DNA of 64,000 nucleotides, from assembly GCF_047663525.1 (NCBI RefSeq), contig NC_092605.1, forward strand, positions 4,340,001-4,404,000. Reading direction: 5' to 3'. Positions 27,301-36,591 of this stretch are shown here, one piece after another. Source of the stretch: Anas platyrhynchos (taxonomy: Eukaryota > Chordata > Aves > Anseriformes > Anatidae). The translations under genes and the position numbers were made by a program. Position 1 is the first letter of the stretch; each line of letters starts with the position of its first letter. The notes below the pieces were generated by a model. The model made no database searches, was not told the DNA's origin, and saw nothing but the letters and a program-made list of their open reading frames with translations.

Positions 27301-30300
27301 AGAGCTATTCGACAAGTGGCAGCTCGCTTTTAGAAGCTGATCTTATCCCAGCCTGATCAGGCTTGATAACACTCCGTCACTGCATTTGTGCATGGGCCAG
27401 CAATAAAAGCTGTATATTAACAGCCAGGCATACTCGTCTTAGGTGAACAGAAGTGAGCTCAGAAGCACCTCTCATCAGTTTGACAAAAACATCAATTGAC
27501 GTTAATCAACATCTCTATAGTGTGCCCAAAAATGTTAAATGAAAACACAAAGATCAGAACCTTCATTGAACACTTAACAGACTCAAAGCAAAAAAAAAGA
27601 AATGAATCCATGATTAGCAACAGAGCTTTCATTTTCACTTTCAGACTGGGGGTGGAAGATATGGAATGAGAGAATATTTTTGTGGTTTAGAGGTTTTTTG
27701 TTATTATTTTTTCTTTACCCTTTCCTCAACTAGAGGTAGAAAAACCCACAATGAAGAATGAATGATCAACCACTGAATCCATCTGGATAAGAACCAGTCC
27801 AACCAAGAGCTACATTACATTCATTTTGTAACTTTCCATATTTCAAACAAACTAAACATTGCTGTGTTTCTCCAAAACTTACACAAAGTTTGGTAAATTA
27901 CACAGAACATCTCAAAGTAGAAGTACACTTCCTCAACTCATTTTCTGTAAATACTAAATGACTTAAAAATAATTCAGCAAAGTTTTACAAATGCTCACTA
28001 GAATCAGAAGCAGAGGTATTCTTATCCAGTAACACTTCTAAACCCAAAGACTACATTTATTTTTAGCACAGGCAACAGTTTAATAAGATGCAAATTTATT
28101 TGTGGGGAAGAAAGTTAGCTTATTCTCTTGTTACTGATTGCAAAACAAGTTCTAAAAGCTCTTGAAAAAGTTGCTAAAGAAGAAGATAGCACGATTTAAA
28201 AGGAAAACAAATATGATAGAAGAAGAATCACATTATAAACCATATGCATGTATCTATTTTTTTTTTTTGCCTTAATTGTAAGGAAAACAAACTTGCACAG
28301 GAGTTAAAAGTTGTTTGTCAAAATGCACAAATCAGTATAGATATTCGGCACGTATGTTACCATTCTACAGAACAAAATTCTAACACACTATTATCACATT
28401 CAACACGGTGCAATATATATTTTACTTACTTTGATCAGCATAGTTTTTTGCTTTTAGTTCAAGCTGTCGAGTTTGTGATTCTAATGCTTCCACTCTGGTC
28501 TGCAAGTCCTTTTTCTCTTGTTCTTGAGAATCTTCAAACTCTATGAATTTCTAGACAGGAAAATATAGTCAAATTAGACTTGAGTTCAAAAAACTTTAAA
28601 AGGCATGAGCAAATTTCATTTCTATTTCATCAAATTGAAGCAACAGATGCACGATCATTCCTAGATTTAAGTAGAAAGACTTTCACTTCAAGCAGCGTGT
28701 AGGAGACAATACAGAGCTCTTCACAGCAAAGAAGGGTACAACTGGGTTCCCAGAATAACACCTCTACAGCCCACATTCACTCTTGTGTCCACTGGTCAAG
28801 TATCCCATCCATCCAGCATGCTTTGCATAATCACCATCATCTAAGTACCAGCTTCTTCAGAGAATCCCGCTCAGTACTAACACAAACATGAATTATTTTA
28901 TTCTATCCCAGCTTCACACACTGCCTGCCAACCCCACATGGGAATACAGAAGGCCTCAGTATCCTTTGATTTGACTGAACATCTATGAAGCACACCTTCA
29001 CCAGAAAGCCATGAAATGAAAACACAGCCACTGCAGTACACACCTCCCAAATGCCAGCCAAAAATATCACACATTTTCCATCCCCACCCAATTGCTTCTA
29101 GTGTCCAACAGGTTATAAAACGTTGAGTCTTTATCAAAAGCTTAATAACCATCTCCTCCAATCTGTCAACTGCTTAGCCAACCACTTACAGACACTGCAA
29201 TAGTGCTGGTCACACCACCTTCTGCTACTGTGGTTTACCAAGGAGCATCACTCAACATTCTGGAGCTCACTAACAAGTATCAGCATTTATATTCTGTAAC
29301 ATACAAGTTAACAATTCGTCACTATGGAAGTTTTAAAAGCTTTTTTTCCCCCCTTATTTATCTTAACCAAAACCTGAAGAAATTGAGCATGTCCTGGCAG
29401 CACAAAGACTACCTCGAACAGCCAAAGATGGATTAGGTCACACAGAGCTCCATTCAGCACTGCAAAAAGGCCAAGGCATGAAGAGAAGCTACAAAGACAG
29501 CTAATGACACGAGGAAAAGCATACCAGAGGCCCTCACGGAGAATAAGAGCCCAGACAGCAATGGGGTTCAGCAAGAAAGCTGCAGCTGGATACCACATGG
29601 AAGCAAAGAAAAGGAGCCCAGATACTAGGCAAGAGGCAGAAAGTTAAAAAAGGATCATTAATTTCATCTTGCCAGCAGGATTAATGGAAAAAGGACAGTG
29701 CCCACTTCCCTCCTTTCCTTCAGTCCTCCCCCTGAAGTGGGAAAATCACCCACTTGATGGGACTGAGCAGAAGGTGGTGTCTAATGGGAAGGATTCCCTT
29801 GGAGCAGTCACAAGGTTACGAGCTATCTTCACACTGGGGATCAGTTTAACTGGTAACCTTTAACAACACCCAGAAGGAAAAGCAAAGTGCACAAGCAGAA
29901 GGAAAGGCACGTGAGCCTGTTACAAACCAGCTTTTCAAATAGTAATACTACAGGTGATTTGAATATAACCATGTCCTGTGTGTTTCTAGGAGAATTTAGT
30001 GGAAAAAAATAATCCAGACACTGACACACCAACTTTTAATAAGCTGGTAAGTTTTAACAAACATATGGACTACAGCTTCTTACCCTATGAAAGGGCTTCA
30101 GCTTAGCACGGTCATCAGAAGAGATTTTTATTAAAAATGACTTCAAATGTACAAATGCATCAAAATCTATGCAGAAGAACAAGAGTTCCTTTCAGGCAAG
30201 CTCTACATGGCTATCACAGGACTCCAAACGGCGTTCATATGACTGTGCCTGCAGCAAAAGTCATGAAACAATCGAGGAGCAGCTGACACTAACCCAGGTG

Positions 30301-33300
30301 GGACTGCTTCGGGTTCTGCAATTTAAAAGTTAGTTCTTCCCCCACTTCCAAAAGACAGATGTGAAAGTCTTTGCACATCACGCCCTCCAAAAAAAGTTTA
30401 GGAATATTAATTTGACAGCGTATGACCAAAAACCTCAAACTTAAAACTTGCTCAATCTCTCCTTTGCAGCAGATGATAAAATAGTTTTGCCCCTTTTATA
30501 TTGAAAATTCAAGTCAAGTCTGGCTTATTCATTCTTAGCAGACTTCCTTTTTAAGGAGGGCTTCAAAGTTGGACGCAAATTTGGCACCAGGGCTAAATAC
30601 CACCATGGTCTGGTACATAAAACATGGGAAAACATGAAAGAAGAATTATGAAACAGAACTATAACATCTTTGTTTGGGAAATCATCAGAGAACCAACTAA
30701 AGTCAGATGTGTTTCAGAATTTGCAAAAGGCCAGTGACAATTATACTTTTGACTAAGCAGCCGTTCAAAGCCATCAATGCCACTGTTGCTCACAATACTG
30801 TGGACAGAGTCCTTCATTATTTCCTATTTCCTCTCATGTTCTTCAACTGCACGCAAGAGAAGTGGTTTTGCATTAAAGTTAAATAAATGATCTGTTAGAT
30901 TTTCACTCATTTACCTTCACTTTGTTAGAGTAAGCATTCAAGTTAAATCTCTTCAGAAAACCTTCTGATTCAAGACGGATCTTTTTTTCTCTCCCTCTGC
31001 TGAGAACTGTACAAGATCAAGCCACAGACCAAGTCCTTGAGGCTGAGTGTGTCTGCGCTGTTTCATCTCCCCTTCCTGTGACGGGGCAGGCCCAGGCAGA
31101 GCCCCGGGAGCTGGTCACCCTGCCTTGACTAAGCCTGTATGACTAGGATGGAAAGACCAGTCAGATAAGCAGTCACTGCAGCCAAACACATTGACAGCAC
31201 ACTTAAATCCAGCACGCTCTCTGCACTGCTTAAAGTAAATGCAGCAGCACACATAGGAACATACTGGCCACTCGATATATGGATTTCTTATTTCAACCTG
31301 AGCTGCTAATTACACAAAATACTCAGGCAGACAGAAAAGCTAGCGTTCCTCGTCTCATGCAACTTCCTCCATAGGCCACAAAGCCGTATCTTACCAATCT
31401 AATGAGAAGTGAGTTTGGGGGCTTTTTTCCAAAAAAAAGAAATAAAAAAAGAGAAGAACAAGTTGAAGGACACCAGTGCATCTTTAAAAGAATGAGTGAT
31501 TACAGAAGACTCTAATCTAAAGGCTCAAACTGTCCTTAGGAGGTCATCCTGTTTCCAGGCTCTTAATCTGCAATGATCAATGCCGGTGTCTGCATCCTAA
31601 CTTTGATATATAACGATGTGTAAGCACAGGATATGATGCACACTTCCTTCTGCATGTGCCTACCGCTGAAATTCAAGCCTGAGATACCTTCACAAGCTAT
31701 GTTTGGTAACTCCCATTTAATCCTTCCCATTTTCTCTAGGCGGTATCAACTACGTCACTTCAGACAGGCATTTGTCTGACCTGTTCTTAAAGACTTCCAG
31801 TATAAAGTATAAGAGTGCTTTGCAAATAAGTTCCAGAAGCCTTCACACAGATTTAAAATTGATTATATAAAATTTAGAGCAATAGTCATTGCAATAGACA
31901 TGAACTCAGATCACAAACTAAAACAGCAAAGCATATACTATACATTCTGAACAGTCTCTCAAGCACATGTCCATTTAGTGACTTGGTAATATAGCACTAG
32001 CAAAATTAAACATTTCTTCCTGTGTGTGTCTTCATCTTCTGTTTCCTTCTATATTAACTTGTTTTCTTGTCACATGATCCATGTGCAGTACTGAGCACAT
32101 CTGATTTGAGGGTACCACCTACTTGGCAGCCCTTTATTACCCTATGACACAGACTTGAGTAACTTTTATTGCAGCGATGCTAGTTTTTCAGCCAAAGGCA
32201 TGCTCTTCCTTGAGTATCCTATAGATAGGAACAGTCAAAAACCAGCTCAGCTAGACTTGGTGTAGATAATGTGGAGCTGAAAACAACTGAGTATAGAGCT
32301 GATGCTATTTTAGTAAGCTCTGAGACCTATAACAGAAGTTAGCTATCAAGTTCATGCTATTACTTAAACTAATCTTCATGGTGGTGAGTCCTTTTTCATG
32401 ACTGTAGAAGTAGCAGCTACATATTGAATATCAGACCTGGAAAGCAGCTTAATCCCACCACCAGCAGAAAAACTGAAAGGGAAGTTAGGCTGCTTGACAC
32501 TGCTAGACAGTGACGCATTTCGTCTGTTTCCAAGTCCACCTGAAACTCCTGCTAGCAATGCACACCGAAGTACAAAGTGGCATAGTGATTTTGGCTTCCT
32601 GCAGAAGTAATGGGTAAGAGAGCAGAACTCCAAACCCTTCCTCCTCTCCCACTTCTGTCACAGGGCACGCCGCCTCTCGTTTACGAGGTGGGAAGATAAG
32701 TTATGCACTACTGTAAGCAGAACAGCAGACTAGCGAGTTCCTCTATTTCTCCAGCTCTACACAAAGCACACTATGTTAAAAGGCAAATGACTTTATAGCA
32801 ATTAACAAGATCTCGACTACTATCTGAGGGACTGAGAAGCAGGTCTGGTATTTCTGAAATCTTCCTTTATTTTAAAGTCACCGCAACAGAAGCGAAAACA
32901 GCTTCCAGAACATTTCCTAGCTCTTTTTAAGTTCAAGAATTAAAGGAGGCAAATTAGGACAGCGGTGTAAAGAGATTGCTATTCAAACAGTAAACCATTT
33001 ATCTTCCCAGAGATATTACCACAAATAAATACTCCTACAGTGGCAAACAGAAAGTAAAAAGAAGGGACATTACTTCTCCGGGGTAGTCAGAACAGACAGT
33101 ATGGAACATTGAACTTTGTAGCTCACAGGTCTCCATTTTGCTATCAGAGCACACAAACAACCTCCAAAATGAAAGAAAAGAGAAACATGAAGCCAATAAC
33201 TTGTTGTCAGAGAAAAACAGCGCTACATTCACGTTCCCTCCCTCTCGTTTCACTAATAGAGCACCCATCAGGTTACCTCAACATTCAAAAATAAGTCACA

Positions 33301-35589
33301 ACGATCAATCAAGTCTGAATAAAACACACCCCTCATGAACGTACCAAGCTTTATGGGACAATTTCACAAACGTATGGCAGAACTGATCCCAACACATACC
33401 AAAAAGATGACCCTGGTGCTCACAATGGAACATGCTGTCTTTGATCTAATTGCTCTTTAAAAAGCATCAGTGAGCTGTCTTGCAGCACAAGTAGTAGTTT
33501 TTAAGACAGTGTTAACTCTTTTCCCCTTAATTTACCATGACACAAAGAAACGGTGATCACAGTGAGGTACAAATATGTACATGCAGCTTCTGAAGAGCCC
33601 GAATAACACAATATATGCCATATTCTATTTCATCATATTGTTATGGTTTCTGTTCAGCTGCCCAAGGCCTGATTTTTTCAATCTGGAAAGTGCTTCCTGG
33701 GTTTCAAGCTTGATTGACTTGCTCATCAACTAGTTCAGAAAAACATCTGTATCTGTCCCTTCTACTGACACTCTTAATAAAAATATATATTTAAATAAAA
33801 GCCTTTTACATGCAGTTTGTGTCAGAATTAGTGATTTATGGCAACAGTCTCTCTAGACTGAAGTCCAGAAAGCACTGTAAAACAACTAAATGCCTGACAA
33901 GGACAACAAATGGTTCATGGGTAGAAGAGTCTGGGGACGCTGTTGACAGCACCTTAGTTTGCAGCAAACTACTGAAGCTCTGGAGCAACTTGAAAGACAA
34001 CATTTCTCGCTCACTTATAGGCATACTGAATGCAAACATCTGCACAGGGCAAACAATGTTTTCCAAATTAACTTTTCCTCATCATGATTGCCTTCACCTT
34101 CAGCGTTGTTATTTTTCTAATCTGGAAAAAGGTAAGCACAACCACAGAGACAAGAATGGGGCGTGAGGTCTGGAAATAGACTTATAAGATGACTTGTTCT
34201 ATTACAGATAATGCTGTCAATCCAATTTCCTACAAGAGTTTGGCAGGACAATGGGCTGAAAGCAGCTATCCTGTGCAGCTGCCTTCTATTGTATTTCCTC
34301 ATAACCCAGCAGACAAAAAAATCCAGTTAATAAGTTTACGAGTAGGAAATTCTCTGGCATTTTCACTTCGTTTTTTGTAGTCGCATCCAAACTCTGAGCT
34401 TGCCATTGAGCAACCCACACCACCTGTTGCCAGCTGCAGCTTTTAGATACAGACCCTGCACAGCACCAGTGCAGACAGCGCCTATTTCCATACATTTTGC
34501 AGCGCATCCTTTTTGTCAAACCTTGAGCCCAGAGAGCCCAGCGCTGGCCAGCTCCCGCCAGGCATTAAGCACAGCAGGGAAGAGGCTGTGCTCTCGGTCC
34601 CAGGCCTGTGTGAGCTGTGCAGGGCTGAGGCCTCACAGGCTCCTCCTTCAGCACTGGGTTCAGTTTTGGGCCCCTCACTACAAGAAGAACACCAAGGCCC
34701 TGGAGTGTGTCCAGAGAAGGGCCTGGAACACAACTCCTGCAAGGTGAGGCTGAGGGAACTGAGGGTGTTTGGCCTGGAGAAGAGAAGACTCAGACCTTAT
34801 TGCTCCGTACAACTACCTGAAAGGAAGGCGTGGGGAGCAGGGGGTTGGCCTCTTCTCGCAGGTAACTAGTGACAGGGCTAGAGGGAACGGCCTCAAGGTG
34901 GTAAGGAAAGGTTCAGGTTGGAAATCAGGAGACATTTGTTTTCAGAAGGGGTGGTCAGGCGTTGGGACGGGCTGCCCAGGGAGGTGGCGGAGTCAACATC
35001 CCTGTGGGTGCTCAAGGCAGGGTTGGACGTGGTGCTTAGGGACACGGCTTGGTGGGTGGTGGTGCAGTAGGGGATGGTCGAACCAGATAATCTTGGAGGC
35101 TTTTTCCAACCTTAACAATTCCAGGATTCTCCTCTAGACTGCTGAGTAAGGCTGGGGGCTCACAGCAGGCACCCACAGCAGCGCAGCCCCAGCCCATCAG
35201 GGGCAGCGATCCCCCCGGTTCCCTGTCAAACCCCGGTCCCTCCCCAGTCCCCTCAGTCCCCCCCCAGCCCGGCCGCCCCTCACCTCCTCGGCCTGCTTGC
35301 GCAGCGCCTTCTCCCTCTCGTACTGCGTGAGGAGCTGCTCGTTGTCGTCCCGCAGCAGCTCCAGCTCCACGCTGGTCTCCTGGCTGTGGGCGCACACCGA
35401 GTCCAGGTTCTCCAGCACGGCCACCACCAGCGGCATCAGCTCGGCCACCACCTCCTCGTCGTAGCGCCCGATCAGCCGCTCGAACTCGCGGTAGATGGAG
35501 CCGGCCAGCCCCGACACCCGCTCCGACATCATGGCGGGGCCGGGGCCGCCGGGGTCCTCCTGGTACACCACGCCGTCCGCCAGCTCCAT
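189..35589 (-). CDS. SPAG9: SPAG9 / JIP4 (C-Jun-amino-terminal kinase-interacting protein 4), 5' part, partial gene
   Basis: Scaffold protein that binds JNK/p38 pathway kinases and connects endosomes and lysosomes to kinesin-1 and dynein-dynactin. Six coding exons of the long form were read on the minus strand: 35589-35284, 28550-28430, 17251-17181, 8854-8760, 4066-3913 and 399-189. All junctions have AG/GT borders and compatible phases, giving about 253 N-terminal residues that match JIP4. The first 102 residues start [10 protein letters not shown] and form the RILP-homology RH1 region. Next come a charged coiled coil ([12 protein letters not shown]) and a Ser/Pro-rich linker ([22 protein letters not shown]). 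The central leucine zipper, RH2 region and WD-like C-terminus lie left of position 1. A second first exon at 7926-8086 splices into the 3913-4066 exon. Identity is secure; individual borders are by eye. Confidence 0.95.
400..3912 (-). other. SPAG9 intron 5
   Basis: About 3.5 kb of AT-rich intron with simple A/T tracts (for example 1389-1412 and 1710-1738). Several short open frames are present, but none shows splice-compatible coding character or a recognisable product. I looked here for the small JIP4 exon resembling NSPEPQKAVEQ and did not find it. Confidence 0.6.
3913..4066 (-). CDS. SPAG9: SPAG9 coding exon 5 (Ser/Pro-rich linker)
   Basis: A 154-bp exon encoding [19 protein letters not shown], then [17 protein letters not shown] and QPRSHTSLK. 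The acceptor follows TTTTTCAAACAG and the donor is GTAAGT. It accepts either exon 4 or the alternative first exon (phase 2+1), so it is the first exon common to both isoforms. It ends in phase 0. Confidence 0.95.
6598..6616 (+). repeat. G19 homopolymer
   Basis: Nineteen consecutive G on the plus strand (C on the SPAG9 sense strand) inside AT-rich intron. It is likely length-polymorphic and able to form a G-quadruplex. Confidence 0.9.
7926..8086 (-). CDS. SPAG9: SPAG9 alternative first exon with hydrophobic N-terminus (short, sperm-type isoform)
   Basis: ATG at 8086-8084 opens a 53-residue segment plus two bases, beginning [16 protein letters not shown] and ending [13 protein letters not shown], then an AG|GTACTC donor. 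The split Arg codon is in exactly the phase needed for the KERPISLG exon (3913-4066). From memory, an N-terminus of this type ([16 protein letters not shown]) is known for human SPAG9 short isoforms, and it replaces the RH1 and first coiled-coil parts. Residues 6-37 are strongly hydrophobic and probably a membrane segment or signal anchor. The start context has G at -3. An in-frame upstream ATG at 8161 would add 25 residues, but the known isoform begins at the MxPGC methionine. Confidence 0.9.
8087..8330 (-). promoter_or_regulatory. SPAG9: Candidate promoter/5' UTR of the SPAG9 alternative first exon
   Basis: The ~240 bp upstream of the alternative ATG are clearly more GC-rich than the surrounding intron, most so at 8245-8300. 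They contain a CRE-like octamer TGACATCA at 8241-8248, one base from the TGACGTCA consensus. No TATA box is evident. A local promoter is expected because the exon has no usable upstream splice acceptor in frame. The transcription start is not known. Confidence 0.45.
8760..8854 (-). CDS. SPAG9: SPAG9 coding exon 4
   Basis: A 95-bp exon encoding [17 protein letters not shown] then [14 protein letters not shown] plus two bases of an Arg codon. The acceptor is AAACAG and the donor GTAAGC. The last codon (AG|A) is completed by the first base of the 3913-4066 exon, as expected for JIP4. The alternative first exon at 7926-8086 ends in the same phase, so the two are mutually exclusive routes into the same downstream exon. 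Confidence 0.94.
9828..9889 (-). mobile_element. CR1 LINE 3'-end remnant
   Basis: The sequence starts CAGAATCACAAAATATTCC, followed by AAGTTCGAAAGG and GTCCAACTTTTG. This is the reverse complement of the CR1 3' tail (agaatcaca...ggttggaa...gtccaac pattern), diverged. Very short, as is usual for 5'-truncated CR1 copies. Confidence 0.6.
9942..10015. repeat. Perfect 74-bp AT-rich palindrome
   Basis: The centre lies between 9978 and 9979 in ACATA|TATGT, with two 37-bp arms that are exact reverse complements. Each arm holds two copies of the 17-mer ATATATAGTATTAGTAC. A further inverted copy of the motif (ACTAATAC, 9933-9940) sits just to the left, so TACTAATACTATATA units alternate in orientation five times. 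It lies 52 bp from a CR1 remnant. Confidence 0.95.
11548..11600 (+). mobile_element. CR1 LINE 3'-end remnant
   Basis: GATTTGAACTAGACGACATG followed by GGCCCTTTCAACCGAAATTA resembles the plus-oriented CR1 3' terminus (gaactagatgacc...ggtcccttccaacc...aattattc). Diverged and short. Confidence 0.5.
17181..17251 (-). CDS. SPAG9: SPAG9 coding exon 3 (coiled coil)
   Basis: A 71-bp exon encoding (I)[18 protein letters not shown] and then SRHTE, between a TTCTAG acceptor and a GTAGGT donor. Two starting bases complete the Ile codon from the previous exon, and the exon ends in phase 0. Continuation of the N-terminal coiled coil of JIP4. Confidence 0.94.
20593..20616. repeat. 24-bp perfect palindrome
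   Basis: ATAATGGCTTTA followed directly by its reverse complement TAAAGCCATTAT, in SPAG9 intron 2. Confidence 0.9.
26484..26553 (+). repeat. Short tandem duplication (~35 bp unit, 2 copies)
   Basis: The two copies both contain ATCACATTCCACTGATACTA, beginning CTAGTATCTATC in the first copy and CTAGTATATC in the second. They differ by a 2-base indel and a few substitutions near the end, consistent with a fairly recent local duplication. Confidence 0.85.
28430..28550 (-). CDS. SPAG9: SPAG9 coding exon 2 (coiled coil)
   Basis: The acceptor is at the end of TGTCTAG and the donor is GTAAGT. The exon encodes [17 protein letters not shown], then [18 protein letters not shown], and ends one base into the Ile codon completed by the next exon. 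Heptad-like charge and leucine spacing indicates coiled coil. It is 121 bp long and its phase agrees with both neighbours. Confidence 0.95.
28551..35283 (-). other. SPAG9 intron 1
   Basis: About 6.7 kb. The part nearest exon 1 contains a 0.5-kb CR1 copy (about 34610-35131). The rest is AT-rich without a recognised feature. Open frames at 33810-34166 and 34400-34869 are non-coding or CR1-derived. Confidence 0.6.
34610..35131 (+). mobile_element. CR1 LINE, 5'-truncated 3' fragment
   Basis: Contains hallmark CR1 segments in order: GTTCAGTTTTGGGCCCCTCA, GTGTCCAGAGAAGGGC, GGCCTGGAGAAGAGAAGACT, CTTATTGCTC..ACAACTACCTGAAAG, TTGGCCTCTTCTCGCAGGTA, GGGCTGCCCAGGGAGGTGG, and a 3' end near TTTTTCCAACCTTAACAATT. 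No intact reverse transcriptase remains. It is antisense to SPAG9 and ends about 150 bp before the exon 1 donor. The 5' limit is approximate. Confidence 0.9.
35284..35589 (-). CDS. SPAG9: SPAG9 long-form coding exon 1 (RH1 domain)
   Basis: Encodes residues 1-102 from ATG at 35589-35587 ([15 protein letters not shown]) to ALRKQAEE, ending in phase 0 before a GTGAGG donor. The segment [20 protein letters not shown] is typical of the JIP3/JIP4 RH1 domain, a helical motor-binding module. The exon lies in a CpG island, and the open frame continues upstream without another convincing start. The presence of MM at residues 20-21 is unremarkable. Confidence 0.96.
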
Positions 35590-35910
35590 GGCTCTGAGGG
35601 GAGCGCCGGGACCGGAGACGGGGAAGGGGCTGGGGGGGGGGGGGAGGTGGAGGCGGCTCCGCGGCGGTGCCTCAGCTGCGGCCGGGAGAGGAGGAGGGGG
35701 GGGAGCGGGGCGGGGGGGGGGGGCGGAGAGCAACGGCGGCGGCGCGCGGCACTGACCTCAGCCGCCGCGCCGGGGCGGGGCCGCGCGTCACGCGGGTGGG
35801 GGGGGTCACGTGGGTGGGGAATGGGCGGGAAGGGGGCGAGGAGGGGGGGTGAGGGGGGGGAAGGGGCCGCGCCCCGCCTGAGGGGAATGGTTGCAGGGGG
35901 GAGGCGGGGG
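35590..35910 (-). promoter_or_regulatory. SPAG9: SPAG9 main promoter / 5' UTR (CpG island)
   Basis: Very GC-rich stretch directly upstream of the SPAG9 ATG; the GC-rich block also covers exon 1 (about 35150-35910). The plus strand carries many runs of at least three G. An E-box CACGTG at 35807-35812 sits in the context GTCACGTG. No TATA box is evident, as usual for housekeeping CpG promoters. The transcription start is not determinable here. Confidence 0.75.
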
Positions 35911-36004
35911 GTGTGTCAGGAAGTAGGGCGGACAACGGGAGGGTTTGGGGGGATTTAAGCTGCTTTTGGTAGTGTTTTATACAACGACGCTGTCAATAGG
36001 ATTC

Positions 36005-36591
36005 TGTGCTTTTTCTCTCTCTAAGTCCCGACCCCAACCGTTGCCCTAATGGTCATCCTGAGCCCGCAGAAGTCTCCCAGGAAGCAGTGCTCGCCACAGA
36101 AGCCTTTTGGGAGAACTGAATGCCCTTTGGGAGCCTTTACGCAGCCCCACACACAACAGCACCCTGTGCTTTCTCTTCAAACCCTAACCCTGTTATCCTA
36201 ATTATGACCCTAACCCCACACGAAGCCCACCTCAGTCTCCCATGACTGCTCACAACAGAAGCCTTTCGGCAGCCTTTACGCAGCCCCGCTCACAACAGCA
36301 CTCAGAATCACCTAATTATCTAGGTTGGAAGAGACCTCCAAGATCAGCTAGTCCAACCTCTGCGCTTTCTTTCTCTTCAAACCCCAAACCTGAACTCTAA
36401 CCCTAACCTTACCCGTTACCTAATCATGATCCTAACCCCACACTAAGCCCACCCAAGTCTCCCAGGAAACTGTCCTCACAACGAAAGCCTTTTGGGAGAC
36501 CTCAGCTTCCTTTGGCAGGATTTACACAGCTCCCCACACACCAGGACTCTGAGCTTCCTCTCTCTCAAACCCAAATCCAAACCATAATCAT
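36005..36591 (+). repeat. Degenerate tandem repeat array with telomere-like CCCTAA words
   Basis: Three units plus a partial fourth, starting near 36005, 36165, 36361 and 36550. Shared blocks in order are TGTGCTTTCTCTTCAAACCC, a run of CCCTAACCC-type words, CTAACCCCACAC..AAGCCCACC, TCTCCCAGGAA, CACAACAGAAGCCTTTTGGG, and TTTACGCAGCCCC..CACAACAGCACTC. Unit length is about 140-190 bp without the insertion. The second unit carries a CR1 end (36303-36360). Confidence 0.8.
36303..36360 (-). mobile_element. CR1 LINE 3'-end fragment inserted in the tandem array
   Basis: AGAATCACCTAATTATCTAG, then GTTGGAAGAGACCTCCAAGA and TCAGCTAGTCCAACCTC, is the reverse complement of a CR1 3' end. The flanks CAGCACTC and TGCGCTTTC are contiguous in the sister unit (CAGCACCC-TGTGCTTTC at about 36157-36173), which defines the empty site. 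Confidence 0.8.

Larger units (their letters stand above)
17252..28429 (-). other. SPAG9 intron 2
   Basis: About 11.2 kb. GC is somewhat higher around 18950-19350 without a recognised exon. It contains a 24-bp perfect palindrome at 20593-20616, a 35-bp tandem duplication at 26484-26553 and A/T homopolymers (about 22198-22212 and 26007-26023). The numerous short open frames show no family resemblance. Confidence 0.6.

Noticed and set aside
34400..35137. Open frames of 115-122 codons on both strands
   Set aside because: They lie within the CR1 3' fragment and its flank. This part of CR1 is not an intact reverse transcriptase and the frames do not match one.
35386..35958. 190-codon plus-strand open frame over SPAG9 exon 1 and promoter
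   Set aside because: Antisense shadow of the SPAG9 coding exon continuing into G-rich promoter as Gly/Arg runs.
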